Below, piece by piece: positions 44,750-53,781 of a stretch of DNA of 64,000 nucleotides. The notes under the pieces were generated by a model that did no database searches, was not told where the DNA came from, and saw only the letters and a program-made list of their open reading frames with translations. A program made the position numbers and the translations under genes. This stretch comes from an uncultured SAR86 cluster bacterium (lineage in GTDB: Bacteria; Pseudomonadota; Gammaproteobacteria; Magnimaribacterales; D2472). Each line of letters begins with the position of its first letter. The stretch's first letter is position 1. The DNA lies in assembly GCA_905478035.1 (NCBI GenBank), contig CAJQGX010000011.1, forward strand, positions 1 through 64,000. The letters run 5' to 3'.

Positions 44750-45128
44750 TTATTAAATATCCTTTAGTTCTATAAGAATAGTTTTTTGATTCTATTTGTT
44801 TAACTAATATTTCATATTCTAAAAACTCTCTATTATTTCCTTCATAAAATGACTCTTCCCAAATCCATATTTTTGCACCCATTTTCATTTTTCCATTTCT
44901 TGAAATAGGATTTTTTGGTTTTTCTATAGTATTAATTAAAGAAATTCTATTATTAGCTACCTCTTTGGCTAGATAGTGATCTTCTAAATCATAAATTGAA
45001 GAACTTGTAGATAAAATTAAATTATATACAACCATTAGTGATGAACTTAATATAGCTAGAGCAATTACAACCTCAAAAAGACTAAATCCTTTTCTAATAT
45101 TCAATAGATTTTGTTTTGATTGTTCCAT
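44742..45128 (-). CDS. gspI: Type II secretion minor pseudopilin GspI
   Basis: This 128-residue pseudopilin has the prepilin peptidase site RKGFSLFEVVIALAILSSSL near residue 13 and the GspI pattern EVANNRI in the first helix. It nucleates the pseudopilus tip with GspJ and GspK. The start overlaps gspH by 35 bp. Confidence 0.9.
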   Translation of the reverse strand: MEQSKQNLLNIRKGFSLFEVVIALAILSSSLMVVYNLILSTSSSIYDLEDHYLAKEVANNRISLINTIEKPKNPISRNGKMKMGAKIWIWEESFYEGNNREFLEYEILVKQIESKNYSYRTKGYLIND

Positions 45129-45594
45129 TATTATTAACTGTGATTTCTAAAATAGAGTTAGGATTATATATATTTAATATGCCCCCTGAATTTTCTCCTG
45201 ATGGGTAAAAAATAATAAGTGGTTTTTCTATTTTTGTATCTTTCAAATTTACGAGAGAACCGTCAAAAGACTTAAATGTTTTGGTTTGGCTAATAAGCTT
45301 ATTCCAAGGTGATTTATCATATTTTAATTCTTTTAGCTGATTGAGCTCATAATCAAGTAAAAATATTGAATCAGTATTATTATTTGCATACCAGCCTAGT
45401 ACATTGCCTGTGATAATACTTTCTTCAGAAAGATAGTTAAATAAATTTTTAAAAGAATTTTTTTTATTTGATACAGAGTCAACCAGACCTATGTTAATTA
45501 ATAAAAAGGTTGATGTAATTCCAATTATTATAATAACAACAAGAATTTCTATTAAAGTAAAACCTTTAATAGATTTATTGCATCCAGTTTCCAA
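45094..45594 (-). CDS. gspH: Type II secretion minor pseudopilin GspH
   Basis: The protein of about 166 residues has the prepilin motif KGFTLIEILVVIIIIGITS and a body of low conservation. No ATG lies between the end of gspG and the prepilin motif in this frame. The TTG at 45594 gives a normal short leader (LETGCNKSIKG), and I take it as the start; translation would be coupled to gspG, which it overlaps by 20 bp. Upstream ATGs at 45636 and 45630 would give unusually long leaders. Confidence 0.85.
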   Translation of the reverse strand: METGCNKSIKGFTLIEILVVIIIIGITSTFLLINIGLVDSVSNKKNSFKNLFNYLSEESIITGNVLGWYANNNTDSIFLLDYELNQLKELKYDKSPWNKLISQTKTFKSFDGSLVNLKDTKIEKPLIIFYPSGENSGGILNIYNPNSILEITVNNNGTIKTKSIEY

Positions 45595-46003
45595 TATCAG
45601 TGTCCTCGCCTGTTCCGCCAGGCACTCCATCTGCACCTAGTGTATATAAATCATATTTTTTACTTTTTCGAGGTGGATTTTCATAGATATACTCTCTTCC
45701 CCATGGATCAAGAGGTTCTGATGATATATAACCATCCTCAGGATATAGAAAAGGATTTTTTAATTCAGAATGAGGAAATATTAATGCTGATAAGCCTTGC
45801 GATGTTGATGGGTAAGATAGTTCATTGAATTTATATAATTCAAGTGCTTTGCCTGTTTGGGCCATATCAGCTTTGATTTTTTCTAAATTTGCTCTTTGAA
45901 AAATAGGCGAAGTATTTACAACAACTATAGTTGCTAAAATCCCTAAAATAACTAAAACAGCCATCAGCTCAATCATCGTAAAACCTTTTGTATATTTATT
46001 CAT
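45575..46003 (-). CDS. gspG: Type II secretion major pseudopilin GspG
   Basis: The 142-residue protein is the best conserved pseudopilin: KGFTMIELMAVLVILGILA, KADMAQTGKALELYKFNELSYPSTSQGL, DPWGREYIYENP, and the calcium-site end LGADGVPGGTGEDTDIGNW. It forms the shaft of the pseudopilus. It starts 3 bp after gspF. Confidence 0.98.
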   Translation of the reverse strand: MNKYTKGFTMIELMAVLVILGILATIVVVNTSPIFQRANLEKIKADMAQTGKALELYKFNELSYPSTSQGLSALIFPHSELKNPFLYPEDGYISSEPLDPWGREYIYENPPRKSKKYDLYTLGADGVPGGTGEDTDIGNWMQ

Positions 46004-46006
46004 AAA

Positions 46007-47203
46007 TTATCCTAAAGCTAATGTATTCATCTGCATTATAGGTATTAGTATAGCTAGAACTATAAGCATTATAAATCCACCCATAAATATAATTACTAGT
46101 GGCTCAAGTAAAGATAAAAAAATAGCTCTTTTAGAATCAATTTCATTTTTCATAAAGTCAGATACTTTAGAGAACATTTTTACTAGATTGCCAGACTTAT
46201 AACCACTTGAGACAAGTTGAATAAAAATATCAGGGAAAATATTAATCTTATTTAAAGAATATATAAAATCTTTACCTTCAACAACATCTTGCTTTGTATC
46301 CGAAATTATTTGTGATAGATATTTATTACTGAATATCCTAGATGATTCATCTAATGCTATATCTAAATTGGTACCGGACTCAAGAAGTAAACTCATGGTA
46401 CTTGAAAATCTTTCAATCTCAGAATTTAAAAGAAAGTTACCAATCATCGGCATAGATAGTATTTTTTTATGAAAATTAATATGATTATCTCCAATTTTGA
46501 TTAAGTATCTATATAAATAGATTCCAGAAATTATAAGTAAGCAAATAGTAGAAAAAATTATTCCTATATTATTTGAGATACCCAAAAGTGCCTGAGTAAC
46601 AAAAGGGAGTTCTGCACCAGCCTTTACAAATTGACCTACAACCTGAGGAAGAACAAAAGCAAGAAGAGAAACTATAACAATAAAAGAAAAACTAATTAGA
46701 ATTATCGGATATGTTAAGGCTGAAATAACTTTCTGTCTTATAGAAGCACTCTCTTCTAGATAATCAGCTAGTCTTGTAAATACAACATCTAAATTTCCAG
46801 AAGAATCTCCTGCTGTAATTAAAGAGGTGTATGTACTCCCAAAAACTGCTGGGTATTTATTCATAGATAATCCAAGTCTCTTTCCTTGAATAATATCTTC
46901 TCTTAAATTTAATAAGATATGAAGTAAGTTTTTATTAAAACATTGATCTGCAGTTATTTTTAAGGCATCTATAACTGAAGTGTTAGCCTCTAAAAGAGTT
47001 GCCATTTGCCTAGTCATGATCACTATATCTTTAGTTTTTATCTTAGATATTTTTAGTAAGTTACCTTTGGTTTCTGTGACGTTAAGTGGTGTGAGATTTA
47101 ATTCTTTAATTAATTTCCTTGCCTCTCTTTCGGATTGAGCACTAAGAATACCTTTTTTTTTCAAACCATTCCTATCAAGAGCAGAATAACTATATGCTGA
47201 CAT
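46007..47203 (-). CDS. gspF: Type II secretion inner-membrane platform protein GspF
   Basis: The 398-residue polytopic protein has two repeated cytoplasmic domains and three membrane helices. Motifs are YSALDRNGLKKKGILSA at the N terminus, MTRQMATLLEANTSVIDAL, ALTYPIILI, and LLEPLVIIFMGGFIMLIVLAILIPI at the end. It connects the ATPase GspE with the pseudopilus. It overlaps gspE by 14 bp. Confidence 0.97.
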   Translation of the reverse strand: MSAYSYSALDRNGLKKKGILSAQSEREARKLIKELNLTPLNVTETKGNLLKISKIKTKDIVIMTRQMATLLEANTSVIDALKITADQCFNKNLLHILLNLREDIIQGKRLGLSMNKYPAVFGSTYTSLITAGDSSGNLDVVFTRLADYLEESASIRQKVISALTYPIILISFSFIVIVSLLAFVLPQVVGQFVKAGAELPFVTQALLGISNNIGIIFSTICLLIISGIYLYRYLIKIGDNHINFHKKILSMPMIGNFLLNSEIERFSSTMSLLLESGTNLDIALDESSRIFSNKYLSQIISDTKQDVVEGKDFIYSLNKINIFPDIFIQLVSSGYKSGNLVKMFSKVSDFMKNEIDSKRAIFLSLLEPLVIIFMGGFIMLIVLAILIPIMQMNTLALG

Positions 47204-48689
47204 TTTCTTCTAGATTGTTTATGCGTATTAACTCTTCGCATGATGTAATTCCATTCAATATTAAATCTTTAGAAGCATCATCAATTGATTGACTCATTTT
47301 AAATACATGATCTGAAATAATATTTTCAGATGCATTATTATGTATCATTTCTTTTAATTCTTTATCTACTTGGATACATTCTGCTATAGCTATCCTTCCC
47401 TGATAACCAGTGTTTGAACAATTAGAACAACCTTTAGAAATAGAGACTTTTTGATTAGGATCCAAACTAAATAATCTAATAGAATCACCAGTAGGAAATT
47501 CTTCTTGCTTACATTCTAAGCAAAGTCTTCTAACTAATCTTTGTGAAATAATTGTTCTTAAACTCGATGCTAATAAAAAAGATTCTATACCCATATCTCT
47601 AAGCCTTGTTATAGCAGCAATAGCACTATTTGTATGTACCGTAGATAAGACCAAATGGCCTGTCAAACTTGCCTGAATGCCTATTTGGGCAGTTTCAATA
47701 TCTCTCATTTCACCAACCATAACGACATCAGGATCTTGACGAAGAATTGCTCGTAGGCCTTTTGCAAAAGTGTAGCCTGTTTTTGCATTTACTTGAGTTT
47801 GACCAATCCCATTAAGCGTATATTCTATTGGATCTTCAACAGTCAAAATATTTTGAGATGAATCGCTCAGAAATCTTAATCCTGAATAAAGTGTAGTTGT
47901 TTTGCCCGAACCAGTTGGCCCTGTAAATAATATAATACCCTCAGAATTTCTAAGCGAAGATTTATAATTTTTTAAAATTTCTAATGGCAAGCCAAGATCA
48001 TCAATATTAATTTGTGATGCTTGTTTATCTAACAATCTTAAGACTATTCTTTCACCATATGATGAAGGAAGAGTTGATACTCTTACATCAATATTTTTAT
48101 CTCCTAGAGACAAAGACACTCTTCCATCCTGAGGAAGCCTTCTTTCTGAAATATCAAGTCCGGATATTATTTTTAATCTTGAAATTAATACCGAACTAAT
48201 TTTACTATCCTGCTTGAGTATTTCTTTTAAAATTCCATCTACCCTAAATCTAACAATTAAATTATCTTCATATGGTTCAAAATGAATATCAGAGGCCCTA
48301 TTTTTTATAGCTTGGCTAATAATTCCATTTATTAACTTTATAATAGGAGTATCGTTGCTACCACTTAATAAATCTTCTGTTGCAGAAATACTACCTGCAA
48401 AAGATTGGAGATCAAATTCATCACTTAGCTCTTCAGACAAAGAAGATGAATCATTGTTTATTGAGAAGCTATTTGTTAATAATTCATTAAAATCATCTGG
48501 TTTGTATAGTGAAAATATAAAATTCGATTTTAAGAATCTCTGTATTTCTTGGTATAAATTAATTGAAAGATTATTCGGAGATATAACTTTTATTTCATTG
48601 TTTTCCTTAAAAGCTAATACATCATTCTCTTTTACAAAATCATATGGAAGAAGATTTGATATATTTTCATTATCTTTTAAGGAATCCAT
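47190..48689 (-). CDS. gspE: Type II secretion ATPase GspE
   Basis: The 499-residue hexameric ATPase has Walker A GPTGSGKTTTLY, the Asp box ILTVEDPIEY, Walker B DPDVVMVGEMRDIETA and the His box GHLVLSTVHTNSA. The tetra-Cys zinc motif is intact (CLECKQEE, CSNCSNTGYQGR). ASDIHFEPYE marks the N2 region. It energises pseudopilus assembly. Confidence 0.98.
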   Translation of the reverse strand: MDSLKDNENISNLLPYDFVKENDVLAFKENNEIKVISPNNLSINLYQEIQRFLKSNFIFSLYKPDDFNELLTNSFSINNDSSSLSEELSDEFDLQSFAGSISATEDLLSGSNDTPIIKLINGIISQAIKNRASDIHFEPYEDNLIVRFRVDGILKEILKQDSKISSVLISRLKIISGLDISERRLPQDGRVSLSLGDKNIDVRVSTLPSSYGERIVLRLLDKQASQINIDDLGLPLEILKNYKSSLRNSEGIILFTGPTGSGKTTTLYSGLRFLSDSSQNILTVEDPIEYTLNGIGQTQVNAKTGYTFAKGLRAILRQDPDVVMVGEMRDIETAQIGIQASLTGHLVLSTVHTNSAIAAITRLRDMGIESFLLASSLRTIISQRLVRRLCLECKQEEFPTGDSIRLFSLDPNQKVSISKGCSNCSNTGYQGRIAIAECIQVDKELKEMIHNNASENIISDHVFKMSQSIDDASKDLILNGITSCEELIRINNLEENVSI

Positions 48690-48698
48690 TACTTATAT

Positions 48699-50552
48699 TT
48701 AATTATTAGGTTGTGTTAAATCTATAAGCTTGGTTGATTCACCTGTAAGAACTTGACGCGCTTTTATATAATTATATTTATCATTCGAGAGCTCTGAAGA
48801 CTCATCTGAATCTAAAATAATTGTTGGTCGTAAAAAAACCATTAAATTCTTTTGTACCACTGTTGATGAAGATGATTGAAATAATTTGCCTATCAGAGGT
48901 ATTGAACCCAACAATGGAACTTTAGATATACTTTCTTGTGTATCCTCATCAATAAGGCCACCTAAAACTATTATTTGACCATTATCTACTAATACGGTTG
49001 TTTCAATAACTCTTTTATTTGTAATTAAATCTATGCCACTTGTTATTACACCAGCAACTCCTGACACTTCTTGTTTAATATTAAGAATTACAGAACTTCC
49101 TTCATTTATCTGAGGCGTTACTTCAAGCTTAATCCCAACTTCTTGTCTTGAAGTAGTTCTAAATGGATTTGCATTACTCGTACCTAGACTTTCTCCAGTA
49201 GTAATAGGTATCTCCTGACCGATAACTAAATTTGCAGTTTCATTGTCCATAGCTAATATTGATGGTGTAGATAAAATATTTGAATTTGAATCTTGAGAAA
49301 TTGCATTAATAATTCCAATAAACTTGTCACCACCATCTGAAAGATCTCCAAAGCCTGTTACAAGACCTTGGGTATTTAATAATGATGAAATGGCAGTATT
49401 ATTTAGATTAACATCTTGATCATTGTTAGCTGCACCAACTATTGATAGTAAATCTGGTCCTGCTCCACCAAACCTAGTAACACCTATTGGTACGCTATCT
49501 TTGTCACTTCCGTTATACAATGTTTCAACACCAAGACTCTTGGCTGCTGTCTCAGATAGCTCTACAATAATAGCTTCCACCAAAACCTGTGCTCTTCTAA
49601 TATCTAATTTCGAAACAATATTTTTTATAGTTGCCAAATTTGCTTCAGCTGAAGATACGATTAATGAATTTGTTTGTTCGTGATATGAAATTACAGTTTT
49701 CTTTCCATCATTATCTGTAATAAAACTACTTGAAATAGATGAGAGTATTGATGAGATATCACTTGCTTTGGCGTACTTAAGATAAATAACATCAACAGAA
49801 TCATCAGATGTCACATCTGCATCAAGAGAACTAAGAGTAGAATTTATATTTTTAGTTACAAAGTCATTTGCAGATATGATGACAGAATTTGTTGGACTAA
49901 AAGGTATTGCAATAAACTTACTTATTGTTGGATTATTTTGAGTCTTTAATTTATCTAAAATCCTTACAGCCTCAATAGATGAAAGATTATAAAGTTTAGT
50001 TATTGAGACCTTTGCACTATTGTTTTGATCAAGATCAGAAATAAGTTTCTTTACCCTAATAACATTACTCCCTCTATCAACTAAAAGAATAGAATTAATA
50101 GAAGGAATAGTTGATATATGAGCCTGTCTTCCAGTAATTGGCTTTATCATTGGTAGAATTTCTTCAGTTGCTCTATTCATTAAAGGAATAACAACTGTTT
50201 CAAAATCACCACTAGTATCTGTTGCAATACTTAAATCTCTTGTTGCCTCATTCTCAGGAATAATCCTTACAAAACCATTTTCTGAAATAATACTAAATCC
50301 ATTTACTTGAAGAGTTCTTAAATATACATTCCACACCTGATCTCTATTAAGATCAGCATTTGAATATATAGTAACTTTTCCTTTTACCCTTGGATCTAGA
50401 ATTATTGTTTTTTTGGAAAATTGTGCAATATCTTGCGTAACTTTTTTGATATCAACATCTTCATAATTTAGGATGAAGGAATCTTCAGCAATTAAGTTTA
50501 TTGAGTAAATAAAAAGCATTAATACTAAGATATTTTTCTTAACTATATTCAT
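48699..50552 (-). CDS. gspD: Type II secretion secretin GspD
   Basis: The 617-residue outer-membrane channel has a signal peptide (to about LIAEDS), N0 (EDVDIKKVTQDIAQFSKKTIILDPRV-like), N1-N3 modules, and the secretin core with VQVLVEAIIVELSE-like, GQEIPITTG and VPLLGSIPLIGKLFQS motifs. The S-domain at the C terminus is short. It forms the exit gate for folded exoproteins. It is preceded by gspC by 1 bp. No pilotin gene was recognised nearby. Confidence 0.97.
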   Translation of the reverse strand: MNIVKKNILVLMLFIYSINLIAEDSFILNYEDVDIKKVTQDIAQFSKKTIILDPRVKGKVTIYSNADLNRDQVWNVYLRTLQVNGFSIISENGFVRIIPENEATRDLSIATDTSGDFETVVIPLMNRATEEILPMIKPITGRQAHISTIPSINSILLVDRGSNVIRVKKLISDLDQNNSAKVSITKLYNLSSIEAVRILDKLKTQNNPTISKFIAIPFSPTNSVIISANDFVTKNINSTLSSLDADVTSDDSVDVIYLKYAKASDISSILSSISSSFITDNDGKKTVISYHEQTNSLIVSSAEANLATIKNIVSKLDIRRAQVLVEAIIVELSETAAKSLGVETLYNGSDKDSVPIGVTRFGGAGPDLLSIVGAANNDQDVNLNNTAISSLLNTQGLVTGFGDLSDGGDKFIGIINAISQDSNSNILSTPSILAMDNETANLVIGQEIPITTGESLGTSNANPFRTTSRQEVGIKLEVTPQINEGSSVILNIKQEVSGVAGVITSGIDLITNKRVIETTVLVDNGQIIVLGGLIDEDTQESISKVPLLGSIPLIGKLFQSSSSTVVQKNLMVFLRPTIILDSDESSELSNDKYNYIKARQVLTGESTKLIDLTQPNN

Positions 50553-50553
50553 T

Positions 50554-50955
50554 TTACTTACCTACTAAATTTTCAATTTTATATAAATTATTTCCATCAC
50601 GAAATATTATTTCTTCTTGATTAACTTCCATAAGCTCATATACACCCTCGAGCTTTTCTCCAATTGAAACAACATATTCCTTGTTAGACTTTTTGACTAT
50701 AACAGAAGCATCAATCCCACCAGCACGATAACCTATAAGCTTATACTGAAATGAAATATTATCATTAGTATTGCCATTGTCTAAATTTTTAGATTCAAGA
50801 GAATTCTCCAGACTAATATCAATTTCATTTAATATTTTAAAATCTTGGATATTAGGGGTATTAATAGATTGAAATAAATAAAAAAGAATAATCAAAGAAG
50901 CTGGAACTGCGAAAAGAAATAATAAAAAGAACTTTAGAAACTTAAAATTAAACAT
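50554..50955 (-). CDS. gspC: Type II secretion protein GspC, minimal form
   Basis: At 133 residues this is about half the usual length. It has one N-terminal membrane helix (FLLLFLFAVPASLIILFYLFQ), a linker and an HR (homology region) domain containing YKLIGYRAGGIDASVIVKK, EYVVSIGEKLEGVYELMEV and EEIIFRDGNNLYKIE. The C-terminal PDZ or coiled-coil domain of classical GspC is missing. It links GspD to the inner-membrane platform. It is the first gsp gene of the operon. Confidence 0.88.
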   Translation of the reverse strand: MFNFKFLKFFLLFLFAVPASLIILFYLFQSINTPNIQDFKILNEIDISLENSLESKNLDNGNTNDNISFQYKLIGYRAGGIDASVIVKKSNKEYVVSIGEKLEGVYELMEVNQEEIIFRDGNNLYKIENLVGK

Positions 50956-50959
50956 AGAT

Positions 50960-50977
50960 AAATCATTAAAATGATTT
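50960..50977 (-). promoter_or_regulatory. Perfect hairpin directly before gspC
   Basis: The inverted repeat AAATCATT-AA-AATGATTT ends five bases upstream of the gspC start codon. It could form a small mRNA hairpin in the translation initiation region, or mark the end of the upstream small ORF transcript. The A/T-only flanks and 2-base loop make it weak, so the role is open. Confidence 0.3.
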
Positions 50978-51097
50978 TAATAGTGTAGCTTATTTAAAAA
51001 ATAAATAAGGGGTTTAGTTTATATATTTATATAAAAAAGCAGCAATAGGTAATATGAAATAAGAGCTTTTAATGACGAAATATAAATAAATGATTAA

Positions 51098-51184
51098 TTA
51101 TTTTAATCCTGATATTTTTACAACTTTATTTAAACGGCCAGCTTTCATAAAAATATGAAACTTTTTCCAGATTGATTTAACCAT
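51098..51184 (-). CDS. 28-aa basic small ORF behind a Pho box
   Basis: An ATG at 51184 is preceded by a strong Shine-Dalgarno sequence (GGGAG, 8-base spacing). The product of 28 residues begins MVKSIWKKFHIFMKAGRLNK and continues VVKISGLK; it is strongly basic and amphipathic and lacks a membrane helix. It is the first reading frame after the triple Pho-type repeat and lies 143 bp before gspC on the same strand. The spacer between phoR and gspC (50956-51274, 319 bp) holds only this ORF, the repeat and a hairpin. I recognise no family. Confidence 0.5.
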   Translation of the reverse strand: MVKSIWKKFHIFMKAGRLNKVVKISGLK

Positions 51185-51210
51185 TATTCTTACTCCCTTT
51201 AATTATTTCT

Positions 51211-51243
51211 TTAGTGAAACAATTATGTGACATTTATGTTACA
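51211..51243 (-). promoter_or_regulatory. Triple 11-bp Pho-box repeat upstream of the gsp operon
   Basis: Read on the minus strand, three contiguous 11-mers occur: TGTAACATAAA, TGTCACATAAT, TGTTTCACTAA. PhoB binds direct repeats with exactly this 11-base period (consensus CTGTCAT-N4), and the first two repeats differ at only two positions. A -10-like AATAAT follows at 51207-51202, then the Shine-Dalgarno sequence and ATG of the 28-codon ORF, then gspC. The site lies beyond the 3' end of phoR, so it is not a phoBR promoter. Confidence 0.75.
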
Positions 51244-51274
51244 GAATAAAACAAAATATAAGTGAAGTAAAGAT

Positions 51275-53035
51275 TTATTTACCAGAAGGCAATGTAAACC
51301 AGAAAGTAGAACCTTTGTGTATACCAGAGGAAACTCCAACATCTCCATTTAAGCTATTTACTAAATTCTTTACTATAGCTAAACCAAGGCCGCTTCCTTT
51401 ATTATGTGAGGCTCTTGCAGATGCAGCCCTATAAAATCTATCAAAAATATGACCTTTATCGATTTCAGAAATACCAACACCGTTATCAGCAACCATAACC
51501 CTTACATTATTATCATCTTGTTTTGTTGATATTTCTATCAATGACTCATCAGGAGAATATTTAAAAGCATTATCAATTAAATTTGTTAGGATTCGCTCAA
51601 GAGCTTGAACATCTGCTTTAATTTTAGTTTTATGAGCTGGTTTATATAGAATATCAATACCCTTCTTTTTTGTAAGACTTTTCATAGAAACTATAAATGA
51701 ATTAATAAAACTATCGAGATCTATAGAAACTATATTAAGTTTTAAATCACCATATTCAATCCTTGATAAATCAATTAAATCAGAAACCATTAGTGAAAGC
51801 CTTTCAGAGTTATGCAAAATTGCTTTAGCAAATATTTTTGCATCTTTTTTATTGTCCAATGCACCATCTAAAAGCGTTTCAGAATTTGCTCTAATAACAC
51901 TTACGGGAGTTCTTAACTCATGAGATAAATTTGATATAAAATCTCTTCTCATAGAGTTCAATTGTCGAAGCTGTGTAATGTCATGGACCACTAATATAAA
52001 TTCTCCAGTTGTTTTGGATTGGTTCATAGAACCCAAGACCCACTGAGTATTCTTTTTTCCTGTTTCAATTTCAAATTCAATATCTGCTCTTTTTTTATTT
52101 TTAACTCTTTTAAATAAATAGTTAAGTGCAGGTATATTTAATTTTTTAATATTTTTGCTTTCTAGTTCATCAATTTTTAATATGATTGAGGCCTGTTCAT
52201 TAGTAAAAACCACATCACCTTTTTTGTTTGTAACAATAATCCCCTCTCCCAAATCATCCAACACCAAACCAAATTGATCTCTCTGTTTTGCAATTATTTT
52301 AATTTGATTTTTTAGGTCATCAGATATTTGTGATATAGATCTAGCAACAGTTCCGAATTCATCAACCCTTTGTGTAGGCAATGCTTTTAATGCATCACTT
52401 TTGAAAACACCCTTTGATATATCATTTGTAACATCGGCTAGTTCTTGAATATTTGAATATAAAAAATTAGCAGCCACACCGCTAGCTATAATTGAAACAA
52501 TAAATACAACTGCAAATAATAGAATAATAGATAATCCAAGAGTATCTGTTATAGCATCTAAATAATTTAAAGGGACTGCAACCCTTATAATATTTGGATT
52601 ATTTTCTTGATTATCAGCAATTGCAAAATATAAAAGATCTTGATTAAGAGTACTACTGTATCTTGATGACCAACCTATGCCATTTGTTAAAGCGTCAATA
52701 ACTTCTGATCTATTGTTATGATTATCAATTGAAGAAATTTGTTCTATATTAAGCTGCGAATCACCTATCACTTGACCGCTATTATTTATAAATGTAACTC
52801 TTGAATTTGACGCCCTACCTAATTCGTCAGCTATTTTATCCGCCTCAGAGATATCTTCAAATTTATTTAAATTACCTACTGATATAAGAAGAAGGTTGGC
52901 TTGTTTCTCAAGCTCATTAACTATTTGCAGTTTAAAAGTATTATTTAAGTCTCTTTCAGCAACTACATATGTAATTGAAATGCTTACTGTTAAAAGTAAA
53001 AAAACGATTAAAAATATTCGGGACCTAATTCCCAT
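51275..53035 (-). CDS. phoR: Phosphate-regulon sensor kinase PhoR-like
   Basis: This 586-residue histidine kinase has a first membrane helix (IFLIVFLLLTVSISITYVVAE), an extracytoplasmic sensor domain (about 28-160), and a second helix (LGLSIILLFAVVFIVSIIAS). HAMP, a PAS domain (about 255-350), HisKA with FISNLSHELRTPVSVIRANSETL and an HATPase (NLIDNAFKYS, DNGVGI, GSGLGLAIVKNLV) follow. E. coli PhoR has no large sensor domain; long forms like this occur in Bacillus and other bacteria. It follows phoB by 5 bp. Confidence 0.9.
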   Translation of the reverse strand: MGIRSRIFLIVFLLLTVSISITYVVAERDLNNTFKLQIVNELEKQANLLLISVGNLNKFEDISEADKIADELGRASNSRVTFINNSGQVIGDSQLNIEQISSIDNHNNRSEVIDALTNGIGWSSRYSSTLNQDLLYFAIADNQENNPNIIRVAVPLNYLDAITDTLGLSIILLFAVVFIVSIIASGVAANFLYSNIQELADVTNDISKGVFKSDALKALPTQRVDEFGTVARSISQISDDLKNQIKIIAKQRDQFGLVLDDLGEGIIVTNKKGDVVFTNEQASIILKIDELESKNIKKLNIPALNYLFKRVKNKKRADIEFEIETGKKNTQWVLGSMNQSKTTGEFILVVHDITQLRQLNSMRRDFISNLSHELRTPVSVIRANSETLLDGALDNKKDAKIFAKAILHNSERLSLMVSDLIDLSRIEYGDLKLNIVSIDLDSFINSFIVSMKSLTKKKGIDILYKPAHKTKIKADVQALERILTNLIDNAFKYSPDESLIEISTKQDDNNVRVMVADNGVGISEIDKGHIFDRFYRAASARASHNKGSGLGLAIVKNLVNSLNGDVGVSSGIHKGSTFWFTLPSGK

Positions 53036-53040
53036 ATTGA

Positions 53041-53733
53041 TTAGTCGGGCGTTCTCGAAAATTTATATCCTACACCGCGAATTGTCTGCACATATTTACC
53101 CATTGTGCCAAGCTTTTCTCTAAGCCTTTTAATATGAGTATCAACAGTTCTTGTAGTAACTTCAGCACTATAACCCCAAACATCAGAAAGAAGTTGATCT
53201 CTTGATTGGACTCTCCCTCTTCTATCAATTAATTGACTAAGTAACCTAAATTCAAGAGCAGTTAAAGAAATTTGCTCCTTATTAACAAAAACTTCATGAG
53301 AATCTATATCAATTACAAGATCTCCAAATTGACGCTCTATTTCAACAGTCTCGTTCTTTTGAGAACTACCTCTCTTTAAAATGGCTTTAATTCGTAAGAT
53401 TAACTCTCGCACACTAAATGGCTTAGTTACGTAATCATCTGCTCCCAATTCAAAACCAACAACTTTATCTACCTCGTCATCCTTTGCAGTTAAAATTACA
53501 ATAGGTATATTCATTAATTCTTGATTTGACTTTAATTCTCTACATAAATCTAAGCCTGATCCATCTGGTAACATTAGATCAAGGACTAATAATGAAAAGG
53601 ATTTATCTAGCAACTCCTTACCTTCTTTTAAAGAAGCTGCAGTAAAAATTTTAAATCCCTCTCTTGAAAGGTTATATTCTATTGTTTTTCGAATATCAGG
53701 TTCATCTTCTATGATAAGAATTTTATTTGACAT
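53041..53733 (-). CDS. phoB: Phosphate-regulon response regulator PhoB
   Basis: The 230-residue OmpR-type regulator has a receiver domain with phospho-acceptor Asp in LLVLDLMLPDGSGLDL, then ILTAKDDE and the GADDYVTKPFSVREL Lys. The winged-helix DNA-binding domain contains LTALEFRLLSQLIDRRGRVQSRDQLLSDVWGY and RTVDTHIKRLREKLG. RTVDTHIKRLR and the ELGADDYVTKPFS pattern are PhoB-like. It starts the phoBR pair. Its 48-bp upstream gap shows no Pho box. Confidence 0.92.
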   Translation of the reverse strand: MSNKILIIEDEPDIRKTIEYNLSREGFKIFTAASLKEGKELLDKSFSLLVLDLMLPDGSGLDLCRELKSNQELMNIPIVILTAKDDEVDKVVGFELGADDYVTKPFSVRELILRIKAILKRGSSQKNETVEIERQFGDLVIDIDSHEVFVNKEQISLTALEFRLLSQLIDRRGRVQSRDQLLSDVWGYSAEVTTRTVDTHIKRLREKLGTMGKYVQTIRGVGYKFSRTPD

Positions 53734-53781
53734 AATATTTTTTTAATTCACTGCAATATTTATACTCTTTTTAAAAAAAAA

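Noticed and set aside
53734..53781. Possible Pho box before phoB
   Set aside because: The 48-bp gap contains only A/T runs and no 11-base TGT repeats, so autoregulation cannot be supported here.
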